A stretch of DNA of 64,000 nucleotides, from NCBI RefSeq assembly GCF_946222305.1, contig NZ_CAMIHZ010000010.1, positions 5,468 through 69,467 on the forward strand, read 5' to 3'. Position numbers and translations under genes: made by a program. This document shows positions 23,180 through 32,252 of the stretch, piece by piece. Source of the stretch: an uncultured Corynebacterium sp. (lineage in GTDB: Bacteria > Actinomycetota > Actinomycetes > Mycobacteriales > Mycobacteriaceae). The notes below the pieces were generated by a model that saw only the letters and a list, made by a program, of their open reading frames with translations, had not been told where the DNA came from and ran no database searches. How positions within the stretch are numbered: the first letter of the stretch is position 1; every line of letters starts with the position of its first letter.

Positions 23180-24391
23180 TTGACCCCCACTGAACTAGCC
23201 ACCACCCACGGCGTAGACCTTTCCTGGCAACAGGAATGCTACGAATGGCTGCACAAACATCCCGAGCTTTCACTGCAGGAGGAAAAGACCGCGGCTTACA
23301 TCGCGGAGCAGCTGAAGAAGTTCGACTGCGAAGTCACCACCGGCATCGGTGGCCACGGGATTGTGGCGGTGTTCAAGAATGGAAACGGCGGCGCTGAGAA
23401 CGGCAAGACCATCCTCATGCGCGCCGACTTCGATGCCCTGCCTGTGACGGAAGACACGGGCCTGGAATACACCTCGGTCAACGAGGGCGTAATGCACGCC
23501 TGTGGTCACGATATGCACACTGCTGCCCTGCTGGGCGTGTGCGCGGTCATGGACGAACGCCGCGACGCCTGGGAGGGAACCTTCATCGCGCTGTTCCAAC
23601 CAGCCGAGGAAGTCACCCGCGGCGCCGGCATGATGGTTGAAGACGGCCTCGCGGACAAGATCCCCACCCCCGACGTTTGCTTGGGCCAGCACATCGTGCC
23701 CGGCCCCGTCGGCACGGTAATGTCCGCACCCGGACCAGTGCTCGCGGCGTGTGACACGATCACCATCACGCTATTCGGCAAGTCCGCCCACGGCTCCCAG
23801 CCACACGAATCCCTAGATCCCACGTACCTCGCAGCGATGATCGTCGTGCGCCTGCAAGGCATCGTCGGTCGCGAGGTCTCCCCGGAAGACTTCGCGGTGA
23901 TCACGGTCGGCACGCTCAGCTCCGGGCACACGAACAACACCATCCCGGACGAAGCGAAACTAGTGCTGAACTGCCGGTTCTATGACACCGAGGTGCGCGA
24001 TAAAACCTACGCAGCCATCGAGCGCGTCGTACGCGGGGAATGCTACGCCTCCGGCTGCACGCGCGAGCCGGTCATCGAGTACTCCGCCCACGGCGAACTC
24101 ACCGACAATGACGAGGGTGTGTTCGAAGCCATCCGCCCGCATTTCGACGCCACCTTTGGCGAGAAATCGGTCACCGCGAGCCGGTGGACAGCCTCGGAGG
24201 ACTTCTCCGAAATTCCCCGCCACTTCGGTGTTCCATACCTGTTTTGGACTGTTGGCGTCACAGATGAAAAGACCTGGAACAACGGCGACGTGCCAGGCAA
24301 CCACAGCCCGCAGTTCGCACCGGCCCCAGGAACGCTAGAAGCCGCCACAAAGGCCGGTATCACGGCCGTGGCGGCTTACCTGGGCAAGTAG
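23180..24391 (+). CDS. M20D family amidohydrolase (N-acyl amino-acid hydrolase-like)
   Basis: A 403-residue zinc peptidase-family enzyme. The metal site is formed by HACGHDMHTA and the catalytic Glu pair PAEE. The dimerisation (lid) domain is inserted at about residues 190-305 and contains GKSAHGSQPHESLDPT. M20D members hydrolyse N-acyl amino acids, hippurate-like compounds or peptide conjugates; the actual substrate cannot be read here. It starts with TTG 23180, chosen because GGAGGA lies 4-9 nt upstream and the next residues match family starts. It converges with pyk (16-nt gap). Confidence 0.88.
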   Translation: MTPTELATTHGVDLSWQQECYEWLHKHPELSLQEEKTAAYIAEQLKKFDCEVTTGIGGHGIVAVFKNGNGGAENGKTILMRADFDALPVTEDTGLEYTSVNEGVMHACGHDMHTAALLGVCAVMDERRDAWEGTFIALFQPAEEVTRGAGMMVEDGLADKIPTPDVCLGQHIVPGPVGTVMSAPGPVLAACDTITITLFGKSAHGSQPHESLDPTYLAAMIVVRLQGIVGREVSPEDFAVITVGTLSSGHTNNTIPDEAKLVLNCRFYDTEVRDKTYAAIERVVRGECYASGCTREPVIEYSAHGELTDNDEGVFEAIRPHFDATFGEKSVTASRWTASEDFSEIPRHFGVPYLFWTVGVTDEKTWNNGDVPGNHSPQFAPAPGTLEAATKAGITAVAAYLGK

Positions 24392-24407
24392 CCCGCAAGA
24401 TCCAGCT

Positions 24408-25826
24408 CTAGCGCTTGTGCTCCTGACCCAACAGGTGAACCTGGATCATGTTGGTGTTGCCGGAAATGCCCGGAGGGGAGCCGGCGACGACCACCATCAT
24501 GTCGTCGTGCTTGTACTCCTCCATACCCAGCAGGGCCTGGTCTACGGCGGCCATCATTTCGTCGGTGGTGGTGACATCGTCAGTGAGGAACGTCTCCACA
24601 CCCCAGGTCAGCGCCAGCTGAGAGCGTACTGCCTGCGAAGGGGTGAACACCAGCAGTGGCAAACGCGAGCGCAGACGGGCCACACGCTTGGCGGTATCAC
24701 CAGAAGAAGTAAAGGCGACGAGGGCGCGAGCATTGAGGCGCTCGCCGATGTCCTTAGCCGCGTAGGAAATCACACCGCGGCGGGTGCGCGGACGGTGCGT
24801 GAGTGGCGGGACATCGCCGTCGATCTCGGCGGCCGCAACGATGCGCGCCATGGTCTCCACGGTCGTGATGGGGTGCTTACCAACGGAGGTTTCACCAGAC
24901 AGCATCACGGCATCCGCACCGTCGAGCACAGCGTTGGCCACATCGGAGGCCTCCGCGCGGGTGGGGCGGGAGTTCTCGATCATGGAATCCAGCATCTGTG
25001 TGGCCACGATCACCGGCTTCGCATTCTCGCGGGCGATCTGGATCGCGCGCTTTTGCACCAGGGGAACTTCCTCGAGGGGAACTTCAACGCCGAGGTCACC
25101 GCGGGCGACCATGACGGCGTCGAAAGCCAAGATAATCGGCTCAAGAGAATCAACAGCCTCGGGCTTTTCCAGCTTCGCGATGACCGGCACGCGACGACCG
25201 ACCTCGTCCATGATCTCGCGGACAAGCTCCACATCAGATGGGGAACGCACGAAGGACAACGCGATGAAGTCCACACCCAGCTTCAGGGCGAAGCGCAGGT
25301 CCTCGCGGTCCTTCTCGCTGAGCGCCGGTGTGGAGATATTCATACCGGGCAGGGAAACGCCCTTGTTGTTGGAGACGGGACCACCTTCGGTGACCTCGCA
25401 CACGACATCGTTGCCGTCGACTTCCTTACAGACCAGCGCGACTTTGCCGTCGTCGACCAGCAGGCGGTCACCGGGGCGGGCATCGTGCGCCAGGCCCTTG
25501 TAGGTGGTGGACACGCGGTCGTGGGTGCCCTGGATATCGTCGACGGTAATGCGGACGGTCTCCCCCGTCGCCCACATGGTCGCACCTTCGGCAAAACGAC
25601 CGAGGCGGATCTTAGGGCCCTGAAGATCGGCGAGAATACCGACGGCCTTACCGGTTTCGTCGGTAGCCTCGCGCACCCACCGGTAGTTCTGCTCGTGGTC
25701 AGCGTGCTCGCCGTGGGAAAAGTTCAGGCGGGCGACGTTCATGCCCGCTTCTACGAGTCCGCGGATGTTTTCCTTCGAGGCAACCGCGGGGCCAAGGGTA
25801 CATACGATCTTTGTTCTTCTATCCAC
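24408..25826 (-). CDS. pyk: Pyruvate kinase
   Basis: A 472-residue glycolytic enzyme (phosphoenolpyruvate + ADP to pyruvate + ATP). It begins at GTG 25826 with DRRTKIVCTLGPA. Family signatures include NFSHGEH, the catalytic Lys/Glu segment VIAKLEKPEAV, MVARGDLGVE, and the MLDSMIENSRPTRAEASDVANAV block. A TATTCT -10 lies 7 nt before the GTG, which supports this start over the long upstream frame extension. It is the last gene of the his-trp-lgt chain. Its own promoter fits a housekeeping enzyme that need not follow tryptophan control. Confidence 0.97.
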   Translation of the reverse strand: MDRRTKIVCTLGPAVASKENIRGLVEAGMNVARLNFSHGEHADHEQNYRWVREATDETGKAVGILADLQGPKIRLGRFAEGATMWATGETVRITVDDIQGTHDRVSTTYKGLAHDARPGDRLLVDDGKVALVCKEVDGNDVVCEVTEGGPVSNNKGVSLPGMNISTPALSEKDREDLRFALKLGVDFIALSFVRSPSDVELVREIMDEVGRRVPVIAKLEKPEAVDSLEPIILAFDAVMVARGDLGVEVPLEEVPLVQKRAIQIARENAKPVIVATQMLDSMIENSRPTRAEASDVANAVLDGADAVMLSGETSVGKHPITTVETMARIVAAAEIDGDVPPLTHRPRTRRGVISYAAKDIGERLNARALVAFTSSGDTAKRVARLRSRLPLLVFTPSQAVRSQLALTWGVETFLTDDVTTTDEMMAAVDQALLGMEEYKHDDMMVVVAGSPPGISGNTNMIQVHLLGQEHKR

Positions 25827-25839
25827 GCTCTCGAGAATA
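25826..25839 (-). promoter_or_regulatory. Candidate leaderless -10 box of pyk
   Basis: On the minus strand TATTCT (25839-25834) lies 7 nt before the GTG start at 25826, inside the short lgt-pyk gap. No strong Shine-Dalgarno sequence is seen. Confidence 0.45.
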
Positions 25840-25860
25840 GACCCGGGGTCTGGGGTCCCG

Positions 25861-26724
25861 CTACTGGGGGCTGGGGTTGGTTTCTTTGTTTTTATTCCGA
25901 CGCCCACGAACCGTGGTAACGACAAACAATCCAACTGCAATCGCGAACACCACAGCGGAGACCACGACGTTGATTCGGATATCGCCGAACACTGTGGTGG
26001 CAGGGTCCGTACGCATGTTCTCAATGAAGTACCGGCCGAAGGTGTAGGCAGCGACGTAAAGCATGAACAACCGACCGCGGTCAATGCGGTGCCCCTTGTT
26101 CGCGGTGATCCTCTCCACGGCAAGGAGGAACACGACAACCAGGAGGTTCCACAGTAACTCATAGAGGAATGTCGGCTGGACAACCTCTAAGACTTGACCG
26201 GTGGAGCGCCCATCGACACGTTCGTAGATCTCCAACGCCCAGGGCGCTGTGGACGGGCCGCCGTAGAGCTCTTGGTTGAACCAGTTTCCGAGACGACCGA
26301 TAGCTTGAGCCAGCGCGATGGTGGGGGCGGCGGCGTCGGCGAAAGGAGAAAGTGGCACCTTCTTGAACTTGAACAGCAACCACACGGCGAGGCTGCCGGC
26401 GACAATGCCGCCCCAGATGCCGAGGCCACCGTTGGTGATTTTGAGGGCGTCCACGGGGTTTCGGCCGGGGCCAAAGTATTTATCGTGATCGGTAATCACG
26501 TGGTAAAGGCGCGCGCCGATGATGCCGGCGGGGATGGCGACCAAGAGGGCATCGACGGCGACCTCCGGGTCGCCACCACGGTCGGCGTAGCGCTTCCGCG
26601 TCCAGAAGTACGCCACGACCACGCCGGTGAGGATGCACAGCGCGTAGGCACGGATCGGGATGGGCCCGAGGTACCACACGCCCTGCGGTGGGGAGGGAAT
26701 GTTGGCGAGGTACGTGGTGAGCAT
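25861..26724 (-). CDS. lgt: Prolipoprotein diacylglyceryl transferase
   Basis: A 287-residue membrane enzyme that transfers diacylglycerol from phosphatidylglycerol to the lipobox Cys of prolipoproteins. Seven hydrophobic segments are visible. The Lgt signature GRLGNWFNQELYG is at about residues 145-157, and the conserved PIRAYALCILTG lies near the N-terminus. The start codon shares one base with the trpA stop (TGATG), so translation is coupled. The C-terminal tail (RGRRNKNKETNPSPQ) lies over a mini-repeat copy. Position between trpA and pyk matches the mycobacterial order. Confidence 0.96.
   Translation of the reverse strand: MLTTYLANIPSPPQGVWYLGPIPIRAYALCILTGVVVAYFWTRKRYADRGGDPEVAVDALLVAIPAGIIGARLYHVITDHDKYFGPGRNPVDALKITNGGLGIWGGIVAGSLAVWLLFKFKKVPLSPFADAAAPTIALAQAIGRLGNWFNQELYGGPSTAPWALEIYERVDGRSTGQVLEVVQPTFLYELLWNLLVVVFLLAVERITANKGHRIDRGRLFMLYVAAYTFGRYFIENMRTDPATTVFGDIRINVVVSAVVFAIAVGLFVVTTVRGRRNKNKETNPSPQ
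25881..25904 (-). repeat. Copy of dispersed A-rich mini-repeat in the lgt 3' end
   Basis: The minus strand reads GGCGTCGGAATAAAAAC then AAAGAAA. It encodes part of the non-conserved basic Lgt tail and shares 16 identical bases with the copy at 58673-58716. Confidence 0.5.
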
Positions 26725-27515
26725 CAGCGCTGGCAGCCCTCCCGCAGCTCGCGGGCGAGGGTGACCATCTTGTCTTGGCCTTCTTGCGCCGCTTGGATCA
26801 AAGCGGATCCGACGATCACGCCATCAGCGAACTCAGCGATCGCGGCAGCTTGCTGGCCATCGCGGACGCCCAAGCCGACGGCAACCGGCAAGTCGGTGGC
26901 TTCGCGGGTGCGCTCCACGAGTTCGCGGGCGTGGGAGGAAACTTCCTCCTGAGCGCCGGTCACGCCCATGTGGGAGGCGGCGTAGATGAAGCCGTTGCCG
27001 GCGGCGACGGTGGTGGCCATGCGCTCCGGGGTGGTGGATGGGGCGACGAGGTACACGGGTGACAGGTCGTGCTGCTCGCAGGCCTTAGCCCACCGCTCGG
27101 CCTCTTCGGGCAGCAGGTCCGGGATGATGCTTCCCAACCCGCCCGCGGCGGCGAGCTCCTCAGCGAAACGCTCCGGGCCGTACTGCAGAACGGGGTTCCA
27201 GTAGCTCATGATGACAGCCTGGCCGCCGGCTTCGGTGACGGCGCGGACCGCATCGAAAGTCTGGGCCACGCGGAAGCCGTTGCCGAGGGCTTCATCGGCA
27301 GCCGCCTGAATCGTGGGGCCATCCATCATGGGGTCGGTGAAGGGAATGCCGACCTCGATGAGGTCGGCGTGCTGGGCGAGCGCACGGAAAATCTCCCGGG
27401 ACGTTTCGGCGTTCGGGAACCCGGCGGTCATGTAAGCCACGAACGCGGCGCGGTTGTCCGCATTGGCGCGACGGAAAACCTGGGCGAGACGGGACTCACT
27501 GCGGGACTCACTCAT
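26724..27515 (-). CDS. trpA: Tryptophan synthase alpha subunit
   Basis: A 263-residue TIM-barrel enzyme that cleaves indole-3-glycerol phosphate to indole and glyceraldehyde-3-phosphate, passing indole to TrpB. Catalytic Glu is in LIEVGIPFTDPMMDGPTIQ (the second acidic residue is the Asp). Phosphate-binding Gly residues are at GVTGAQEE and GVRDGQQ. The start at 27515 has AAGGGGAGAAGTAGCC directly before it; an extension to 27545 is rejected. It is 2 nt from the trpB stop and overlaps lgt by one base. Confidence 0.97.
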   Translation of the reverse strand: MSESRSESRLAQVFRRANADNRAAFVAYMTAGFPNAETSREIFRALAQHADLIEVGIPFTDPMMDGPTIQAAADEALGNGFRVAQTFDAVRAVTEAGGQAVIMSYWNPVLQYGPERFAEELAAAGGLGSIIPDLLPEEAERWAKACEQHDLSPVYLVAPSTTPERMATTVAAGNGFIYAASHMGVTGAQEEVSSHARELVERTREATDLPVAVGLGVRDGQQAAAIAEFADGVIVGSALIQAAQEGQDKMVTLARELREGCQR

Positions 27516-27517
27516 GG

Positions 27518-28762
27518 CTACTTCTCCCCTTCCTCGTTGAACCACTTCGCAGCGGTATCGACATCCTTGTCGCCGCGACCAGACAGGTTCACGATGATCG
27601 TGGAACCCGGCTGCCGCTTAGCGACCTTCACGGCTGCGGCCACGGCGTGGGCAGATTCGATCGCGGGGATGATTCCTTCGGTACGTGACAACTGCTTGAA
27701 GGCGTCCATTGCCTCCGTATCGGTGATCGCCAGGTACTCTGCTCGGCCTTCGCTGTGCAGCTGGGAATGTTCTGGTCCGACGCCCGGGTAATCCAAGCCC
27801 GCGGAGATGGAATGGGATTCAATGATCTGCCCATCTTCGTTTTGCATCAGGTCAGAAAACGCGCCCTGGAATACCCCCTGCAAGCCCATGTTGATGGGAG
27901 CTGCATGACGGCCCGAATCCAAGCCATCTCCGGCGGCCTCGGCTCCAAAGATCTTCACCGACTCGTCGGCAATGAAGGGGTGGAACAAACCGATGGCGTT
28001 CGACCCACCACCCACGCATGCGACGACAGCATCGGGCAGTTCGCCGGTTTCGTCGAGGATTTGCTGGCGCGCCTCGGTGCCGATCACGCGCTGCAGGTCG
28101 CGCACCATCTGCGGGAATGGGTGCGGTCCAGCGGCGGTGCCGAAGCAGTAGTACGTGTCATCCGCATGGGAGACCCAGAAGCGCATGGCCTCGTTGATTG
28201 CGTCCTTCAAAGTGCGGGAGCCGATGGTGACGACCTCGACCTGTGCGCCCAGCAAACGCATGCGTGCGATATTCAAGGCCTGTCGGTTGGCGTCGACCTC
28301 GCCCATGTAAATGCGACATTCAATGCCCATCAGCGCACAAGCGGTCGCGGTAGCCACGCCATGCTGGCCCGCTCCAGTTTCCGCGATCACACGGGTCTTA
28401 CCCATGCGCTTGGCCAACAGCACCTGCCCCAGGACGTTATTGATCTTGTGCGACCCCGTGTGGTTGAGGTCCTCGCGCTTCAGCCACACCTTCGCACCGA
28501 CATCCTTCGAGAATCGCTCGGCAAAGTACAGGGGCGATGGACGGCCGGTGTAGGTACGGTGCAGCTCATCGAGATCATCGAGGTAAGTCTGATCAGCCTT
28601 CGCCTTCGACCACGCATCGGTAATTTCATCGATGACAGCCATCAAGGCCTCGGGTACGTACCGACCACCGAAGTCACCCCAGTGACCACGCTCGTCGGGT
28701 TCGTGATGGGTGGGCGTAGCCAGAACTTCGCCCGCTGTTGGCAATGGGGTTTTGTCACTCAC
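27518..28762 (-). CDS. trpB: Tryptophan synthase beta subunit
   Basis: A 414-residue PLP enzyme condensing indole and serine to tryptophan. The PLP lysine is in LNHTGSHKINN, the phosphate-binding loop is GGGSNAIG, and EAAGDG and HSISAGLDYPGVGPE are family blocks. It is of the standard TrpB1 type. It starts at GTG 28762, with TAGCAT 8 nt upstream (28776-28771), so it may have an internal leaderless promoter besides read-through from trpC (24-nt gap). Confidence 0.97.
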   Translation of the reverse strand: MSDKTPLPTAGEVLATPTHHEPDERGHWGDFGGRYVPEALMAVIDEITDAWSKAKADQTYLDDLDELHRTYTGRPSPLYFAERFSKDVGAKVWLKREDLNHTGSHKINNVLGQVLLAKRMGKTRVIAETGAGQHGVATATACALMGIECRIYMGEVDANRQALNIARMRLLGAQVEVVTIGSRTLKDAINEAMRFWVSHADDTYYCFGTAAGPHPFPQMVRDLQRVIGTEARQQILDETGELPDAVVACVGGGSNAIGLFHPFIADESVKIFGAEAAGDGLDSGRHAAPINMGLQGVFQGAFSDLMQNEDGQIIESHSISAGLDYPGVGPEHSQLHSEGRAEYLAITDTEAMDAFKQLSRTEGIIPAIESAHAVAAAVKVAKRQPGSTIIVNLSGRGDKDVDTAAKWFNEEGEK

Positions 28763-28776
28763 AAGTGACTATGCTA
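28762..28776 (-). promoter_or_regulatory. Candidate internal leaderless -10 box of trpB
   Basis: On the minus strand TAGCAT (28776-28771) is 8 nt before GTG 28762, in the trpC-trpB gap. No Shine-Dalgarno sequence is visible. Confidence 0.35.
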
Positions 28777-28786
28777 CTTGCCTACC

Positions 28787-29593
28787 CTAGGACTGCGGGC
28801 ATGAGGGGTGTTGACCAGCCACAACCAATTCCTTGCAGGCCTGGCCCGGAATACTCGCCGTGACGAGACCCTCTCCTACCAGCACGGCATCGGCACCTGC
28901 CCCGGCATACGCCAGCAAGTCGTGCTTATCTTTGACGCCGGATTCCGCAACCTTAATCACCGACGAAGGCAGAGCTGGAGCGATACGGCCAAACACATCC
29001 ATGTCGACCTCGAGGGTCTTGAGGTTGCGGGCATTCACGCCGATGACCTTCGCACCGGCAGCGACAGCGCGTTCAGCTTCTTCCTCCGTGTGGACTTCCA
29101 CCAGGGCAGTCATCCCTAAGGATTCCGTACGGTCGAGCAGCGCGGTGAGGCGGTCTTGCTCTAGGGCAGCGACAATGAGCAGAATCATGTCGGCGCCATG
29201 CGCGCGAGCCTCGTGAATCTGATACGGGTTGACGATGAAATCCTTGCGCAGGAGGGGGATGTCGACGGCGCGGCGCACGGCGTCGAAATCAGAAAGAGAG
29301 CCCTTGAAACCGCGCTCCTCGGTGAGGCAGGAAATCACTGCAGCGCCGCTATCGGCATAGGCCTTGGCGAGGACCTCGGGCTCCGGAATGTCCGCAAGGT
29401 CGCCCTTGGACGGACTGGCGCGCTTGACCTCGGCGATGACCTTGACGCACTGACCGGACAGCGCTGCGAACGCATCCAGTGGTGCTGGTGCGTCCAGAGA
29501 TTGGGCCTTGATCTCGGCATAGGGCACCTTGGCCTCACGGGCGGCCTGATCTTCCAGCACTCCGGCGATGATCTGATCCAAAACCGTTGACAT
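28787..29593 (-). CDS. trpC: Indole-3-glycerol phosphate synthase, monofunctional
   Basis: A 268-residue TIM-barrel enzyme converting CdRP to indole-3-glycerol phosphate. Visible signatures are VIAEVKRASPSKGD, LRKDFIVNPYQI, GVNARNLKT and ESGVK. It ends after the barrel, so there is no fused TrpF domain, unlike the TrpC-TrpF fusions of some corynebacteria. Start ATG 29593 follows AGGACGGGG; the upstream frame extension to 29725 is not family-like. It lies between the Trp-associated membrane gene (58-nt gap) and trpB. Confidence 0.95.
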   Translation of the reverse strand: MSTVLDQIIAGVLEDQAAREAKVPYAEIKAQSLDAPAPLDAFAALSGQCVKVIAEVKRASPSKGDLADIPEPEVLAKAYADSGAAVISCLTEERGFKGSLSDFDAVRRAVDIPLLRKDFIVNPYQIHEARAHGADMILLIVAALEQDRLTALLDRTESLGMTALVEVHTEEEAERAVAAGAKVIGVNARNLKTLEVDMDVFGRIAPALPSSVIKVAESGVKDKHDLLAYAGAGADAVLVGEGLVTASIPGQACKELVVAGQHPSCPQS

Positions 29594-29651
29594 GTGGACA
29601 CCCCGTCCTTCAAATAGAAAGTGGCGAGAATTGCAATTGGCTAGGTTTAGC

Positions 29652-30314
29652 TTATCGAGCCTGTGCAGGTCCGGTGAAATCGTCGGAATCGTCGTCCGTC
29701 GGATCCACCCCCGTATCCATGACATCCCACAGGGCTCGCGGGTTGTCGGGATCCTCCGCGAGATCCTCCTGGGCGCCGGCGCGGCGGTTCTCGGGGGTCT
29801 CGTAGCGGGAGTGGCCTTTATCGGCCTTGCCCGGCTGCATCATGAGCAGCACGCCGCCGATCACACCGAGGGCCGCCGCGAGCAGCGCGAGGATCACGGG
29901 AGCGGTGTGCACATGAGCTTCCGTGACCTGGGCCCAATCGGAAATCTGCACGGGCTTGGTGGCGCGCTGGGTGGCGGAACCAGAGGTCAGGATGTTCTTC
30001 GCGCGGGCAAGATCAACCTCGGACGTCAGCAAGGTAACCGACCGGAAGCTAGCCACCGCGGCGAGGATGGCGATGAGAGCACCGAGAGCGCGGCGGATCG
30101 CGGGCTGCACGGCGAGCGAGAGAATGACCGCGGCGATCATTGCCAGCGCCAGCGGAACCATGGCGGGATCCCACACGGAACCGACGAGGGTTTTGACGGA
30201 ATCGCCGGCCTTGTCATCGGTGACGTTGGCGGTGACGAACTTCAAGCGCCCAGCAATCCACAAGCCGATGGCGCTGAGAACACCCAGCAATAGAGCGACG
30301 CGGTTTTTCTTCAT
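29652..30314 (-). CDS. Trp operon-associated membrane protein (TIGR02234 type)
   Basis: A 220-residue membrane protein with four predicted helices (near residues 5-22, 50-70, 77-97, 130-152), an N-terminal KKNRVALLLGVLSAIGLWIAGRL and a charged C-terminal tail rich in Asp/Asn/Pro. It matches in position and look the family found only in actinobacterial trp operons between trpE and trpC. Its role is not established; tryptophan transport or regulation has been suggested. It starts 5 nt after trpE ends, so it is co-translated with it. Confidence 0.85.
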   Translation of the reverse strand: MKKNRVALLLGVLSAIGLWIAGRLKFVTANVTDDKAGDSVKTLVGSVWDPAMVPLALAMIAAVILSLAVQPAIRRALGALIAILAAVASFRSVTLLTSEVDLARAKNILTSGSATQRATKPVQISDWAQVTEAHVHTAPVILALLAAALGVIGGVLLMMQPGKADKGHSRYETPENRRAGAQEDLAEDPDNPRALWDVMDTGVDPTDDDSDDFTGPAQAR

Positions 30315-30319
30315 GACGA

Positions 30320-31870
30320 TTAGTTTTCCTCCGCGGTGTGGTTGGTGGCGGTGTGGAGAGTTTCCGCAGCTGCAACGGCGCGCAACACGGCAGCGGCCTT
30401 ATTCTGGGTTTCTTCGTCCTCGGCCAACGGATCCGAATCAGCGACGATACCTCCGCCGGCTTGTACGTAAACAGTCCCGTCCTTGTACAAGCCCGTGCGG
30501 ATGGCGATGGCCTGGTCCGTGTTGCCGTTGAAATCGAAATAGCCGACGGTGCCGCCGTACACACCGCGACGCGTTTGTTCGAGGCGGTCGATGATGCTCA
30601 TCGCCGATGGCTTCGGAGCGCCAGAGAGCGTGCCGGCCGGGAACGTCGCGGCGAAAGCATCCACCGCAGTCTTGCCTTCCGCGAGCTGGCCGCTCACTCC
30701 GGACACCAGGTGCATGATCGCGCTATAACGCTCGACGTGGCGGAAATCATGGACTTCCACGGTGCCCGGTTCGCTCACCCGGCCCAGATCGTTACGGCCC
30801 AGATCCACGAGCATGAGGTGTTCGGAGTTTTCCTTCTCGTCGGCCAATAAGTCCTTTTCGTATTGAATGTCTTGCTCGACCGTTTCGCCACGCGGGCGGG
30901 ATCCAGCAATGGGGAAAGTAGTGATCTCGCGGCCTTGCACGCGCACCAACGACTCCGGGGACGATCCCACGATCGTAAACCCGGTTTCCGAAAATTCCTC
31001 GTTCGGGATGTTGACGAGGAACATGTACGGGCTCGGGTTCGCCACCCGTAGCATGCGGTAGACATCGAGGGCGGGCACATCCGTATCCGCCTCGAAACGC
31101 TGGGAGAGCACGATCTGGAACGCATCGCCTGCCCGGATGTGTTCCTTGCACTTTTCAATCCGGTCGAAGTGATCGCCCTGGCTGCGTTGCCGCCGCGGGG
31201 TGGGCTGGGGCGTCGAAAAAGTATCGACGCCCCGTGCTACCCCGCCAGCGAGCCGACTGGTCATCTCGTCGATGCGCGCGATGGCCTCGTCGTAGGCCTC
31301 ATCAACGCGCTCATCGGAGTTATCCCAGTTGATGACATTGGCGATGAGCCATACCGCTCCCTCGTGGTGATCCACAACGGCCATGTCTTCCACGAGCAGC
31401 TGCACCATATCGGGCACGTCCAAGTCGTCGTCGCAGGTATCCGGCAGATCCTCGATGTAGCGGATCATGTCGTAGCCCATGTAGCCGACCAAGCCGGAAG
31501 TCAGTGGTGGCAGGCCCGCGGCGGGGTCGGTGTGCAGCGCCCGAAGGGTATCCGCGACGGCTTGCAATGGGTTCGCATCGGGAGCGACCGTAAGGTCCGC
31601 CGGGGGCTCACCGATCCAATAGGCGCCGCCGTTTTTCGCGGTCAACGCGCACCTAGACCCGGTACCGATGAACGAATAGCGGGACCAAGATTGGCCGTGG
31701 GCGGCCGATTCCAGCAGGAACGTGCCCGGTCGGTCGGCCGCGAGTTTGCGGTAGACGGATAGTGCCGTCTCCTGATCAGCGAGAACTTTCCGCGCGACCG
31801 GAACCACGCGGTGGGTTTTGGCTAGCGTGCGGAATTCCTCCCGGGTCGTCACGTGCGTACTGGTGCTCAT
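30320..31870 (-). CDS. trpE: Anthranilate synthase component I
   Basis: A 516-residue chorismate-utilising enzyme; with the TrpG amidotransferase (not in this window) it makes anthranilate. The tryptophan feedback-binding LLES motif is in TFLLESAAHGQSWSRYSF. The chorismate-binding domain (about 240-500) shows IVLSQRFE, GSSPESLVR, PIAGSRPRG, LVDLGRNDLG, and TFPAGTLSGAPK. A poorly conserved linker (DTFSTPQPTPRRQR) contains a perfect inverted repeat at 31207-31233. It lies 25 nt from hisI, so the trp genes continue the his chain. CACAAT 8 nt before the start may be a secondary promoter. Confidence 0.96.
   Translation of the reverse strand: MSTSTHVTTREEFRTLAKTHRVVPVARKVLADQETALSVYRKLAADRPGTFLLESAAHGQSWSRYSFIGTGSRCALTAKNGGAYWIGEPPADLTVAPDANPLQAVADTLRALHTDPAAGLPPLTSGLVGYMGYDMIRYIEDLPDTCDDDLDVPDMVQLLVEDMAVVDHHEGAVWLIANVINWDNSDERVDEAYDEAIARIDEMTSRLAGGVARGVDTFSTPQPTPRRQRSQGDHFDRIEKCKEHIRAGDAFQIVLSQRFEADTDVPALDVYRMLRVANPSPYMFLVNIPNEEFSETGFTIVGSSPESLVRVQGREITTFPIAGSRPRGETVEQDIQYEKDLLADEKENSEHLMLVDLGRNDLGRVSEPGTVEVHDFRHVERYSAIMHLVSGVSGQLAEGKTAVDAFAATFPAGTLSGAPKPSAMSIIDRLEQTRRGVYGGTVGYFDFNGNTDQAIAIRTGLYKDGTVYVQAGGGIVADSDPLAEDEETQNKAAAVLRAVAAAETLHTATNHTAEEN
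31207..31233. repeat. 10-bp perfect inverted repeat inside trpE
   Basis: GGGGCGTCGA (31207-31216), loop AAAAGTA, TCGACGCCCC (31224-31233). It encodes the variable linker between the two TrpE domains. The left arm plus loop resembles the dispersed GGCGTCGGAATAAAA mini-repeat. Confidence 0.75.
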
Positions 31871-31895
31871 GGAATTCTATTGTGCCCTACTGGTT

Positions 31896-32252
31896 TTACG
31901 GTTGGTCAATGCGGTCGGCGTCGAAGCACGTCCAATCCCCGGTGTGGCATGCAGCTCCCGTTTGGTCGACCTTCAACAAGATCGTGTCGCCGTCGCAGTC
32001 CAAGCGGACCTCGTGGACGCGCTGGGTGTGCCCGCTGGTCGCGCCCTTGATCCACAGTTCTTGTCGCGAACGGGACCAGTACGTCGCCTCGTGGGTGGCG
32101 AGGGTCCGGGCTAGGGCCGTGTCGTTCATCCAGGCCATCATCAGCACATCACCGGTGGACCGGTCTTGCACGACGGCGGGGACTAGGCCGGCGTCATTGC
32201 GCTTCAGACGTGCGGCGATGGCTGGGTCTAGCGAGTAGGTCTCGTCACTCAC
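31896..32252 (-). CDS. hisI: Phosphoribosyl-AMP cyclohydrolase
   Basis: A 118-residue Zn/Mg enzyme opening the purine ring of PR-AMP in histidine synthesis. Family blocks VVQDRSTGDVLMMAWMN, YWSRSRQELWIKGATSGH and DCDGDTILLKVDQTGAACHTG contain the metal-binding Asp/Cys residues. It is the monofunctional form, without the HisE phosphohydrolase domain. It overlaps the hisF stop by ATGA and is followed 25 nt later by trpE. Confidence 0.96.
   Translation of the reverse strand: MSDETYSLDPAIAARLKRNDAGLVPAVVQDRSTGDVLMMAWMNDTALARTLATHEATYWSRSRQELWIKGATSGHTQRVHEVRLDCDGDTILLKVDQTGAACHTGDWTCFDADRIDQP

Noticed and set aside
25827..26183. N-terminal extension of the pyk frame
   Set aside because: It overlaps lgt in another frame, and pyruvate kinases begin at the RRTKIVCTLGPA region encoded from 25826.
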